Below are positions 44,831-52,775 of a DNA stretch of 64,000 nucleotides, in pieces. The translations under genes and the position numbers were made by a program. The notes below the pieces were generated by a model. That model saw nothing but the letters and a program-made list of their open reading frames with translations. It was not told where the DNA came from and did no database searches. Numbering within the stretch: the stretch's first letter is position 1; each line of letters starts with the position of its first letter. The stretch is from Cyclobacteriaceae bacterium (GTDB lineage Bacteria; Bacteroidota; Bacteroidia; Cytophagales; Cyclobacteriaceae): NCBI GenBank assembly GCA_019638395.1, contig JAHBTX010000001.1, positions 372,001 through 436,000 on the forward strand. Reading direction: 5' to 3'.

Positions 44831-46014
44831 AGCTAACCTGTACCATACTATTCATTGTAATTCCACACATAACTTTCTCACAAAACAATTGGGCTGATGC
44901 GAACTATGTGATCAATAAAAAGGAAATTCAGATTGAACACATAGATAGTTGGTGGAGTAACCTACAAAGCAATAATTCAATTCCACTTGTTTTTAACGAT
45001 TCCGTTCTCTTTCTCTATCGCGGTAACGCAATAACAGTAGAATGGATGGGCGATTTTAATGGTTGGGGTTACGTAAAAGATTTTTCCAACAAAGGAAAAA
45101 AAATTGCCAACACCGACATCTGGTATCTGAAATGCAAATTTCCGGTAGATGCCCGCCTCGATTATAAAATTCTGATTGATGGTGTTAACTGGCTGATTGA
45201 TCCGGCCAATAAATTTCAACAATGGTCGGGGGTTGGCGGTGGTAGCCCTAATTCAGAATTGCGCATGCCCCACTGGCAGGAAGATTTTCTTACCGTTACG
45301 CAAACAGAAGTACCCAAAGGCGAACTCATTCGCGATGTATTGATCAACAGCAAATCGTTAGGGTACCAGGTAACGTATTCGGTTTATCTGCCGCATAACT
45401 ACAAACAATATGGAGCCATGCCTGTAGCGTATGTTACCGATGGCTACGAATACATGCATCAGCAATTGGGCAATATGCCCGCCACACTCGACAACCTGAT
45501 TCATCAAAAGAAAATACAACCCATCGTTACTGTGTTTGTAGATAATCGCGAGCCCGTTAACAGGGCCAACAACAGGCGCATGAATGAGCTTGCCATGAAC
45601 AATAAATACCTGGATTTCTTTGCTCATGAACTTATTCCGGCCATACAAGCACAATACCCTGCTAAAACCGATGCAAAAAACCGAGCTATAATTGGTACTT
45701 CTATGGGTGGACTTACCGCCACGTACTTTGCTTTTACCCGCCCCGATGTGTTTGGCCTTGCCGGAATTCAATCGCCCGCATTTTATACCCGGCCACAGAT
45801 TTACAAACTGTGCGAAGGCAATGCTGATGTACAATTAAAAATATCGATGACTACCGGGTTGATAAACGATACCAGCTCTGACAGTCGCAAGATGAGCGAG
45901 ATACTGAAAGCGAGTAGTTGTACATTTCAATATCACGAAGTAAATGAGGGACACTCTTGGGGTAACTGGCGCAGGCTTATAGATAATGTTCTGCTCGACT
46001 TGTTTGGCAAGTAA
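44827..46014 (+). CDS. Exported esterase of the enterochelin-esterase (Fes) type with N-terminal E-set domain
   Basis: The ATG at 44827 overlaps the MFS stop and gives a signal peptide (MKLTCTILFIVIPHITFSQ), so I prefer it to an upstream in-frame ATG inside the MFS gene. The 395-residue protein has an immunoglobulin-like/CBM48-like N-terminus (VEWMGDFNGWG, about residues 60-135) and an alpha/beta-hydrolase domain. The nucleophile is Ser292 in IIGTSMGGLTA and the catalytic His is probably His376 in NEGHSWGNW. Related proteins act on siderophores or on acetyl or feruloyl esters of glycans. Here a glycan-linked ester is more likely than a siderophore. Confidence 0.82.
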   Translation: MKLTCTILFIVIPHITFSQNNWADANYVINKKEIQIEHIDSWWSNLQSNNSIPLVFNDSVLFLYRGNAITVEWMGDFNGWGYVKDFSNKGKKIANTDIWYLKCKFPVDARLDYKILIDGVNWLIDPANKFQQWSGVGGGSPNSELRMPHWQEDFLTVTQTEVPKGELIRDVLINSKSLGYQVTYSVYLPHNYKQYGAMPVAYVTDGYEYMHQQLGNMPATLDNLIHQKKIQPIVTVFVDNREPVNRANNRRMNELAMNNKYLDFFAHELIPAIQAQYPAKTDAKNRAIIGTSMGGLTATYFAFTRPDVFGLAGIQSPAFYTRPQIYKLCEGNADVQLKISMTTGLINDTSSDSRKMSEILKASSCTFQYHEVNEGHSWGNWRRLIDNVLLDLFGK

Positions 46015-46088
46015 CGCCTTCGGCACTATTGTTGCCTTAGGCTTTATTAGCTAACTTCAACCCTTCAAAAAATAAGTTGGCTTACCCC

Positions 46089-47201
46089 ATGAAACGGACA
46101 TCGGTTATTATTCTTTTGCTTGGTATAGCAGCCATATTTCAATACTGCACCTCAGGTAAAAATGCACTAAAGCAAGGCGATTATTATCAGGCTGTTTCGC
46201 TGGCCGTTAACCGGTTGCGGCAAAATCCTGATCATAAAAAATCGAAAGAAGTACTTAAAACAAGTTATCAGTTAGCCATTAATTACCTTGAGCAAAATGC
46301 ACAAAATCAGATAACTTCTAACGCAAACTTCAAATGGAAAAATGCAGTGCAAAGCTATGAGCAGATTAACTCGTTGTATGAGCAAATCCGCACCTCACCG
46401 GGGGCGTTAAAAATTATCCCCAACCCTGTTAACAAATACAAAGAGTTAACAGAACTAAAAGGGAAAGCCGCAGAAGAATCGTATGAAGCCGGCATTCAAT
46501 CCATGTTAAAAAACACACGCGAAGATGCCAAGCGGGCTTACTTTTTGTTTGTAGATGCCAACGCATTGTCGCCAGGGTATCGCGAATCAATTGAAATGAT
46601 GGAGCAGGCAAAATTTAATGCCACTATTAAGGTGGTGGTAGAACCTACATTCAGCAATTATCACAATTGGAATTTTGAACCCGTTGTATTCGGAGTCAAT
46701 CCAAGTCAGTTTGTTAAGTTTTATACCCCACGCGAAGCTGAGGATGCAAAGCTTCACCGGATTGATCACTTTGTTAAGGTTTCTGTAAACGGATATAATG
46801 AAAGCAGGCCCTCAACCAGCAATCGTACCGATAACTTTACGGATAGCGTAAAAGTAAGCGAGAAAACAGTTAATGGCCAAAAAGTACCTGTATATGAAAA
46901 GGTGACAGCAAAAATGACTACTTACGAAAAGGTAATTACTGCCAGGGGGTCTATTGTACTTTACATTCGCGATGCAAATAGTGGTGCCGATCTGCGTAAT
47001 GCTGATATCGTGGCCGATCAACGCTGGAGCGATAAATGGGCAACCTGCACAGGCGATACACGCGCCATACCTGAGGCAACCCGCAAATTATGTGGTACTA
47101 AAGAACCATTTATGAACCGGGATTTCCTCATAATACAAACAAAGCGCGATCTGGATAGCAGGTTAGCCAATGCACTCTCCGGTTTTTACGGTGGCTATTA
47201 G
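46089..47201 (+). CDS. Lipoprotein of unknown function with TPR-like N-terminal half
   Basis: The ATG at 46089 (MKRTSVIILLLGIA) gives a proper lipoprotein signal with Cys20 (IFQYC); an ATG four codons earlier is less likely. Residues 25-160 are helical and repetitive (ALKQGDYYQAVSLAVNRLRQNPDH, then AGIQSMLKNTREDAKRAYFLF), like TPR units. The C-terminal half is mixed strand (VVVEPTFSNYHNWNF) and contains a stretch rich in Lys/Val before VITARGSIVLYIRDAN. I do not recognise a named family. It stands alone, after the esterase and before msrA. Confidence 0.6.
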   Translation: MKRTSVIILLLGIAAIFQYCTSGKNALKQGDYYQAVSLAVNRLRQNPDHKKSKEVLKTSYQLAINYLEQNAQNQITSNANFKWKNAVQSYEQINSLYEQIRTSPGALKIIPNPVNKYKELTELKGKAAEESYEAGIQSMLKNTREDAKRAYFLFVDANALSPGYRESIEMMEQAKFNATIKVVVEPTFSNYHNWNFEPVVFGVNPSQFVKFYTPREAEDAKLHRIDHFVKVSVNGYNESRPSTSNRTDNFTDSVKVSEKTVNGQKVPVYEKVTAKMTTYEKVITARGSIVLYIRDANSGADLRNADIVADQRWSDKWATCTGDTRAIPEATRKLCGTKEPFMNRDFLIIQTKRDLDSRLANALSGFYGGY

Positions 47202-47270
47202 TTTGGTCGGCTGCGCGACTTTGAAATAGATAGTTAAAACTATTTTAAGGTAAACACGGTTATAAACAAT

Positions 47271-47888
47271 ATGAAAAGTATTGCATTAATCTTGAGCAGT
47301 ATACTTGGCATAACAAGCATACAGGCTCAAACAAATTCTCAGAATAAGATGAAAGAATTGGAAACAGCCACCCTTGGCTCAGGGTGCTTCTGGTGTACCG
47401 AAGCATTTTTTTTGCGTGTAAAAGGAATTGAATCCGTTGTATCCGGTTACTCGGGGGGTAAAGTAAAAAATCCAACGTATCGTGAAGTAACTACCGGCTT
47501 AACCGGTCATGCCGAAGTGGTTCAGATTAAATTCGACCCATCTGTAATTACCTATGCTGAAGTACTGGAAATTTTCTGGAACACACACGACCCCACCACG
47601 CTAAACAAACAAGGTGCTGATGAAGGTACTCAATACCGTTCTGTGGTATTTTACCACACTGAAGATCAGAAAAAAACAGCCGAAGCCTACAAAATACAGT
47701 TAGATAAATCGGGGGTTTATAAAAATCCGATTGTAACAGAAATCACTGCATTTAAAGAGTTTTATGTGGCGGAAGACTACCACCAGAATTACTACGCGCT
47801 GAATCCCAACCAGGGTTATTGCCAGTATGTTATCAGGCCAAAAGTTGAAAAATTCAATAAACAATTTGCTGCCAAGCTTAAAAAATAG
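47271..47888 (+). CDS. msrA: Peptide-methionine (S)-S-oxide reductase, exported form
   Basis: MsrA reduces methionine S-sulfoxide in proteins. The core starts at residue 33 with LGSGCFWCTEAFF; Cys39 is the catalytic cysteine in the GCFWC motif. GYSGGKVKNPTYREV, GHAEVVQIKFDP, FWNTHDPTTLNKQGAD and EDYHQNYY follow as in the family. An N-terminal signal peptide (ending SIQAQ) sends it to the periplasm. Two lysine-rich tail segments end the protein. The transcript probably ends at the hairpin at 47995-48031. Confidence 0.93.
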   Translation: MKSIALILSSILGITSIQAQTNSQNKMKELETATLGSGCFWCTEAFFLRVKGIESVVSGYSGGKVKNPTYREVTTGLTGHAEVVQIKFDPSVITYAEVLEIFWNTHDPTTLNKQGADEGTQYRSVVFYHTEDQKKTAEAYKIQLDKSGVYKNPIVTEITAFKEFYVAEDYHQNYYALNPNQGYCQYVIRPKVEKFNKQFAAKLKK

Positions 47889-47994
47889 CGTTTAAAAAGT
47901 GTTAATTCTTTTTAACAAATGTAACATTATACCAGACCTACCGTTTTAAAACCAAGAGCAGATAAAATCTTCTCATAGGTTTAGGTTTAGGTAG

Positions 47995-48031
47995 CAAAGA
48001 CCCCTTCAGACGGAAGGGGTCTTTGTGTTTT
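47995..48031 (+). terminator. Perfect 13-bp hairpin terminator downstream of msrA
   Basis: CAAAGACCCCTTC (47995-48007) pairs without mismatch with GAAGGGGTCTTTG (48013-48025) around AGACG, then TGTTTT. It lies 107 nt after the msrA stop, so it ends either a long msrA 3' UTR or a separate small RNA. Confidence 0.85.
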
Positions 48032-48085
48032 ACTGAGGAATTAAAAATCTAAATCAATTGCTGTAGTTTCGCAAAAAAAATTCCT

Positions 48086-49276
48086 GTGGACATTATCGTA
48101 ATCGGTGGCGGCATTGTTGGGCTTGCAACGGCTTTACAAATTCAGTCGGCCAACCCTAAACTTAAAATTGTTGTATTAGAGAAAGAGTCATCGCTTGCGC
48201 GGCATCAAACCGGAAACAACAGCGGGGTAATTCATAGTGGGTTGTATTATAAACCTGGCAGCCTAAAGGCAACCAACTGCATCAAGGGCTATAATATGCT
48301 ATTGGATTTTTGCAGATCAAACGAAATCCCATTCGAGCTTTGCGGAAAAATTGTAGTGGCTACCCAACAACAGGAATTGCCACTGCTCGAAAACCTGTAC
48401 AATCGTGGGCAGCAAAACGGACTTACTAATCTTAAAAAACTTCAAGCCGAAGAATTAAAAGAATACGAGCCCCACGTTGCTGGAATTGCCGGAATCTTTG
48501 TTCCCCAAACCGGCATTGTAGATTACACATTGGTGGCCAATAAGTATGGCCAAGTGTTTCAGAAAAACGGAGGCACTATCCATGTAAATGAAAAAGTGCT
48601 GGACATACAGCATACCAATACCCACAGTGTGGTAATTACACAAACCACCAGCTACACCAGTAAACTGGTTATTAACTGTGCTGGTTTGTATTCCGATAAG
48701 GTTGCTCGTATGACAGTGCCTGATCTCAATGTAAAAATCATTCCTTTTCGGGGAGAATATTTTAAACTAAAAAAAGAAAAAGAATACTTAGTTAAGAATC
48801 TGATTTACCCAGTTCCCGATCCTAACTTTCCGTTTCTGGGTGTTCACTTTACACGCATGGCGAAAGGCGGAGTTGAAGCCGGGCCGAATGCCGTGTTGGC
48901 CTTCAGTCGCGAGGGCTATAAAAAATCCAATATCAATGTAAGTGAACTTGCTGAAAGTTTAGCCTGGCCCGGCTTTCAAAAGGTAGCAGCTAAATACTGG
49001 CGCACCGGTATGGGCGAAATGTATCGGTCGTTTTCAAAAGCGGCATTCACCAAAGCATTACAAAAACTGATACCCGAAATTCAGGAAAGTGATTTGGTAG
49101 AAGGTGGTGCCGGTGTGCGCGCCCAAGCATGCGATCGCAATGGAGGATTGGTTGATGATTTTTTAATACTGGAAGATACTGGAGTTATTAACGTATGCAA
49201 TGCACCATCGCCAGCAGCCACATCATCATTGGCCATTGGCGAAACTGTATCGAAGCTGGCTTTAAACCGGTTTTAA
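48086..49276 (+). CDS. lhgO: L-2-hydroxyglutarate oxidase
   Basis: The 396-residue flavoprotein opens with DIIVIGGGIVGLATALQIQ (FAD Rossmann motif) and has the family-typical RHQTGNNSGVIHSGLYYKPGSLKA (residues 38-60). Near the end come GGAGVRAQACDRNGGLVDDF and the second FAD contact NVCNAPSPAATSSLAIG. It oxidises L-2-hydroxyglutarate to 2-oxoglutarate and feeds electrons to the quinone pool; related proteins were earlier annotated as YgaF. The start codon is GTG at 48086 (GTGGACATTATC); no ATG fits before the glycine-rich motif. Confidence 0.88.
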   Translation: MDIIVIGGGIVGLATALQIQSANPKLKIVVLEKESSLARHQTGNNSGVIHSGLYYKPGSLKATNCIKGYNMLLDFCRSNEIPFELCGKIVVATQQQELPLLENLYNRGQQNGLTNLKKLQAEELKEYEPHVAGIAGIFVPQTGIVDYTLVANKYGQVFQKNGGTIHVNEKVLDIQHTNTHSVVITQTTSYTSKLVINCAGLYSDKVARMTVPDLNVKIIPFRGEYFKLKKEKEYLVKNLIYPVPDPNFPFLGVHFTRMAKGGVEAGPNAVLAFSREGYKKSNINVSELAESLAWPGFQKVAAKYWRTGMGEMYRSFSKAAFTKALQKLIPEIQESDLVEGGAGVRAQACDRNGGLVDDFLILEDTGVINVCNAPSPAATSSLAIGETVSKLALNRF

Positions 49277-49290
49277 CCTTTAACTATGCA

Positions 49291-49453
49291 GCAAGAACAT
49301 TCGATCCCTACGGGATCGTCTTTGAACTTTGGGTTCTTGCTACTTACATCAAATCCCTACCGGGATTTTTAGGAATAACTTGGACTCCGTTAGGAGTCCA
49401 ATATTGGTAGTGTATCCTAATAATGAAAAACGACCCCGTAGGGGTCGAATGTT
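49291..49453. repeat. Composite palindromic repeat element (REPIN/MITE-like)
   Basis: Four short hairpins share a CC-TA-GG type core: 49302-49318 (7-bp arms), 49351-49368 (7 bp), 49380-49401 (9 bp) and 49431-49447 (7 bp). The ends form an outer inverted repeat: AACATTCGATCCC (49296-49308) against GGGGTCGAATGTT (49441-49453), 12 of 13 matching. GCAAGAAC (49291-49298) and GTTCTTGC (49333-49340) make a further stem around the first hairpin. There is no reading frame of note. Such elements are usually mobilised in trans by REP-associated transposases. Confidence 0.8.
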
Positions 49454-49517
49454 TTAGTGCGCCAATTTAAAAATGTACCCCTTAGCTTCTTCAGCCAATA
49501 TTTTTTTACAATCTGGG

Positions 49518-49901
49518 TTAAGAAATCTTAACAGCCGTTGCCTCAATCTCCACCAGGTACTCGGGAGCAATTAATGCACTTACTTCAACCATAGAAGTAA
49601 CGGGCTTTATGTCTTTGAAAAATTCGCCATGCGCCTTACCTACTGCTTCCCAGTTTGTAATGTCGGTAACAAAAATGCGGGTGCGAACAACATCTTTTAA
49701 ATCGAAGCCCGCCTGCTTCAATACGCCTTCAATCTTTTCGATAATATACTTTGTCTGACCGTAAAAGTCGTCTTTGGCAATAACCTGGTTGCCATCAGAC
49801 GCTACCGTTCCGGAAATCTCTACTGTATTTCCAATCTGAACAGCCCGGCAATAACCTACAATATCTTCCCATTTAGCACCTGTAGAATAGTTGATTCGCA
49901 T
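49518..49901 (-). CDS. RidA/YjgF-family protein
   Basis: The 127-residue protein matches the RidA fold. It has VQIGNTVEISGTVASDG, QTKYIIEKIEGVLKQAGFDLKDVVRTRIFV and, at the end, PVTSMVEVSALIAPEYLVEIEATAV. RidA proteins hydrolyse reactive enamine/imine intermediates such as 2-aminoacrylate. The arginine that binds the substrate carboxylate in true RidA is normally in RxxV/I-x-xx near the end of the fourth strand; here the end is EVSALIAPEYLVEIEA without it, so this is probably another YjgF subgroup with unknown substrate. It is divergent from the ThiF/MoeB-type gene. Confidence 0.82.
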   Translation of the reverse strand: MRINYSTGAKWEDIVGYCRAVQIGNTVEISGTVASDGNQVIAKDDFYGQTKYIIEKIEGVLKQAGFDLKDVVRTRIFVTDITNWEAVGKAHGEFFKDIKPVTSMVEVSALIAPEYLVEIEATAVKIS

Positions 49902-49938
49902 CGGTTTTGTTTTTGTTTTATGGTTGTAAATTTAGCGA

Positions 49939-51057
49939 ATGGCATCACACGAACAATTTTCAGCAGCAGAAAGCAATCGTTATAGTCGTCATTTTGTATT
50001 GCCACAATTTGGCCCCACAGCGCAGCAAAAGTTAAAAGCTGCCCGCGTAACCGTTGTAGGTGCGGGTGGTTTGGGCTGCCCGGTGTTACAATACCTGGCT
50101 GCTGCCGGTGTAGGTCATTTACAAATTATTGATTTCGATACCATCAGCATGTCGAACCTGCAACGGCAAGTGTTGTTTCAAACTACTGATTTGAATAAAC
50201 CAAAGGCCGTAGTAGCAGCTGAGAGATTAAGGGCACTTAACCCATTGCTTAGCTTTGAACCAGTTCAGCAACCGATAACGGCAATCAATGCTCTTCCCTT
50301 GTTAAAGTCAAGCGATGTCGTTGTGGATTGTACCGATAACTTCCCTACCCGCTATTTATTAAACGATGCGTGTGTGCTATTAAATGTTCCTTATGTGTTT
50401 GGATCAGTGTTTCGCTACGAAGGGCAAGTAGCTGTGTTTAATTATGAACAAGGTGCCAACTACCGCGACTTCTACCCTGCTCCACCAGCCGCTGGTTCAG
50501 TACCCAACTGCGAAGCTGGTGGCGTGCTGGGTGTATTGACCGGAATTATTGGTTGCCTGCAGGCAAATGAAGTATTAAAAATTATCACCGGCTTTGCCAA
50601 ACCCCTTGCCGGGGAAGTGCTTTTGATAGACTCAGGCACATTGGAGTTCAATCGTTTGAAAGTACCGAAGCGAAATTCGCGACAATACATTAAAAGTTTA
50701 ATAGATTATGATGAATTTTGTGGAATTAAAACTAAAGCCATGAAAGAAGTAACCGTACAGGAGTTAAAAGCATTGTTAGATAGCAAGGCAGATTTTCAAT
50801 TGATAGATGTGCGCGAGCCGCACGAGTTTGACATCTGCAATTTGAATGGTGAATTAATTCCGCAAGGCGACATTCCGGACTCGGTAGATAAGATTGCAAA
50901 AGACAAGCAAGTGGTTATACATTGCCGCAGTGGTGCCCGTAGCGGTAACATGGTGCAATGGCTCGAAAAAAATCATGGCTTTACAAATCTTTACAACCTG
51001 AAAGGTGGAATACTAGCCTGGGCAAAGGAAATTGATACAAGTATGCCGACTTATTGA
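49939..51057 (+). CDS. MoeB/ThiF-type adenylyltransferase fused to a rhodanese domain
   Basis: The 372-residue protein has an E1-like adenylation domain (residues 1-240) with the nucleotide motif VVGAGGLGCPVLQYLAAAGVG, then FDTISMSNLQRQVLF and VVDCTDNFPTRYLLNDAC. A rhodanese domain (about 265-372) ends the protein with HCRSGARSG, Cys329 being the sulfur carrier. It would adenylate the C-terminal glycine of a small sulfur-carrier protein and supply sulfur, for molybdopterin, thiamine or thiolation. The CxxC pairs that bind zinc in MoeB and ThiF are missing: the first pair region reads NYRDFYPAPPAAGS. No carrier protein gene is adjacent. Confidence 0.85.
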   Translation: MASHEQFSAAESNRYSRHFVLPQFGPTAQQKLKAARVTVVGAGGLGCPVLQYLAAAGVGHLQIIDFDTISMSNLQRQVLFQTTDLNKPKAVVAAERLRALNPLLSFEPVQQPITAINALPLLKSSDVVVDCTDNFPTRYLLNDACVLLNVPYVFGSVFRYEGQVAVFNYEQGANYRDFYPAPPAAGSVPNCEAGGVLGVLTGIIGCLQANEVLKIITGFAKPLAGEVLLIDSGTLEFNRLKVPKRNSRQYIKSLIDYDEFCGIKTKAMKEVTVQELKALLDSKADFQLIDVREPHEFDICNLNGELIPQGDIPDSVDKIAKDKQVVIHCRSGARSGNMVQWLEKNHGFTNLYNLKGGILAWAKEIDTSMPTY

Positions 51058-51100
51058 TGCCACTACTAAAATGGTTACAATTAAGATCGTAAATCAAAAC

Positions 51101-51165
51101 TCACTAATCACCAGTCGCAAATCAAAAGATTTAAGATTAGAGACTTGTGATAATGATTGGTGATT
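51101..51165. repeat. Inverted repeat with degenerate heptamers between the ThiF-like gene and metZ
   Basis: AATCACCA (51106-51113) and TGGTGATT (51158-51165) form an 8-bp inverted repeat around an inner hairpin AAATC-AAAA-GATTT (51119-51132). Both arms contain degenerate copies of a 7-nt unit (AATCACC and its complement). It may serve as a weak bidirectional transcription barrier between convergent genes; no clear T-tract is present. Confidence 0.5.
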
Positions 51166-51177
51166 GGGTCTGCCGCA

Positions 51178-52356
51178 CTAATTCAATCTACTTGCTTCAA
51201 TCGCCTGCGCAACATCGGCCTGTATATCGGCATAGGTTTCGAGGCCTACCGAAATACGAACAAGTCCAGGCGTAATACCTACAGCCAAACGCTCGGCTTC
51301 CGAAAGTTTGGAATGGGTAGTGGATGCCGGGTGTGTAGCTATACTTCGGGTATCGCCCAGATTAGCCGAGTGCGAAAGCATTTTAAGTGAGTTCAGAAAC
51401 TTACGGCCACATTCCAACCCACCTTTAATTTCGAACGTAACCACACCGCCACCCAATCGCATTTGCTTTTTCGCAAGTGCGTGTTGTGGATGCGATTCGA
51501 GGAAAGGATACTTTACACGTTCTACATCCGGATGTTGCTCCAGAAATTTTGCCAACTCATGTGCTTGTGCACAATGGCGATCCATTCTTACCGCAAGTGT
51601 TTCTAAACTTTTGGAAAGTACCCATGCATTAAAAGGTGAAAGCGCGGGCCCGGTATGTCGCGCGAAGAAACGTACTTCTTTAATCAATTCTTTTTTACCA
51701 AGCACCGCTCCGGCTATTACCCTTCCCTGGCCATCAATAAACTTGGTTGCCGAATGTGTTACTAAATGCGCACCCCATTGTGCGGGGTTTTGTAAATACG
51801 GAGTAGCAAAACAATTATCCACATTCAGAATAAGATTGTGCTTGTTGGCCAACTTACCCAACCACTCCAGATCAATGATGTCAAGTGCCGGATTGGAGGG
51901 TGTCTCTACAAAAATCATTTTTGTGTTCGGTTGTATCTTACTTTCCCACGAAGCCGGATCAGCAATATCGGCATAGGTAGAACTGATATTGAATCGTGGA
52001 AACAACGTATTTAAAATCTGGTGTGTAGAACCAAACACCGAACGCGAAGCCAATACATGATCACCCGCTTTCAACAATGCAGCCATACTGCTATACATAG
52101 CCGCCATACCCGATGCGGTAGCAATGCCATCTTCAGTGCCTTCCAGCAGACAAAGTTTTTCAATCAGCTCGTTATTGTTGGGATTAGAGAAACGGGTATA
52201 GATGTTACCGGAAATTTCATCGGCAAACAAGGCCCGTGCTTGCTCGGCATCTTCAAATACGAAACTGGAAGTAAGGTATAGTGGAACGGAATGTTCGCGA
52301 TTGGATGTACGCGACTGCGTACGAATGGCACTGGTTTCGAAGTTCTTTTTTTTCAT
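51178..52356 (-). CDS. metZ: O-succinylhomoserine sulfhydrylase or related Cys/Met PLP enzyme
   Basis: The 392-residue protein is a cystathionine-gamma-synthase-type PLP enzyme. The PLP lysine is Lys205 in VTHSATKFIDGQG, with the preceding LILNVDNCFATPYLQ and the N-terminal YTRFSNPN. The sequence pattern fits O-succinylhomoserine sulfhydrylase (MetZ), which makes homocysteine from activated homoserine and sulfide. Cystathionine gamma-synthase or gamma-lyase activity cannot be excluded from sequence alone. The start overlaps the OsmC stop (TGATG), so the two genes are translationally coupled. Confidence 0.82.
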   Translation of the reverse strand: MKKKNFETSAIRTQSRTSNREHSVPLYLTSSFVFEDAEQARALFADEISGNIYTRFSNPNNNELIEKLCLLEGTEDGIATASGMAAMYSSMAALLKAGDHVLASRSVFGSTHQILNTLFPRFNISSTYADIADPASWESKIQPNTKMIFVETPSNPALDIIDLEWLGKLANKHNLILNVDNCFATPYLQNPAQWGAHLVTHSATKFIDGQGRVIAGAVLGKKELIKEVRFFARHTGPALSPFNAWVLSKSLETLAVRMDRHCAQAHELAKFLEQHPDVERVKYPFLESHPQHALAKKQMRLGGGVVTFEIKGGLECGRKFLNSLKMLSHSANLGDTRSIATHPASTTHSKLSEAERLAVGITPGLVRISVGLETYADIQADVAQAIEASRLN

Positions 52357-52775
52357 CAGGCAATTATTTCAAAACTATGCGTAACGGTTGCAGATTTCTC
52401 CAACGTTTTAGCTACTGAACAATATTTTTCTACTGATAACGCCACGGCTCTTTCTGCTTTCTCGCGATTGATGGCTCCAAATAATTTAAAGTGAATGTGT
52501 GCTGCCGTGTAGAGTGCAGGCACTACACCTGTCTCGCGTTCACCGGTAACAGTAATTTTGAGATCGTTTAACGGTTCGCGTTGCTTGCGCAGAATGGCGA
52601 TCAGGTCAATGGCACTGCATCCGCCTAACGCAGCTAATAACAACTGCATCGGACGAAAGCCTGAATCATGTCCGCCATCGGCCTCGCCAGCATCCATAAT
52701 TATTCCATTGCCTTTGTCGTTTACCGCCTCCATCCGGAAATCAGCATCTACCCTGTTTATTTCAACTTTTATCAT
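52356..52775 (-). CDS. OsmC-family peroxide-reductase-like protein
   Basis: The 139-residue protein has the two redox cysteines of OsmC/Ohr: Cys53 in LLAALGGCSAIDL and Cys119 in VEKYCSVAKTL. OsmC-type proteins reduce organic hydroperoxides with a dithiol cofactor, while some relatives handle sulfur compounds. The gene overlaps the transporter gene upstream by 14 bp and metZ downstream by 1 bp, so all three are coupled. The metZ context suggests a thiol or sulfur-related role. Confidence 0.85.
   Translation of the reverse strand: MIKVEINRVDADFRMEAVNDKGNGIIMDAGEADGGHDSGFRPMQLLLAALGGCSAIDLIAILRKQREPLNDLKITVTGERETGVVPALYTAAHIHFKLFGAINREKAERAVALSVEKYCSVAKTLEKSATVTHSFEIIA

Noticed and set aside
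44827-46014. Siderophore (enterobactin) esterase function for the Fes-like protein.
   Set aside because: No siderophore or iron-uptake genes are nearby, while coupling with a sugar transporter and GH31 argues for a glycan-related ester.
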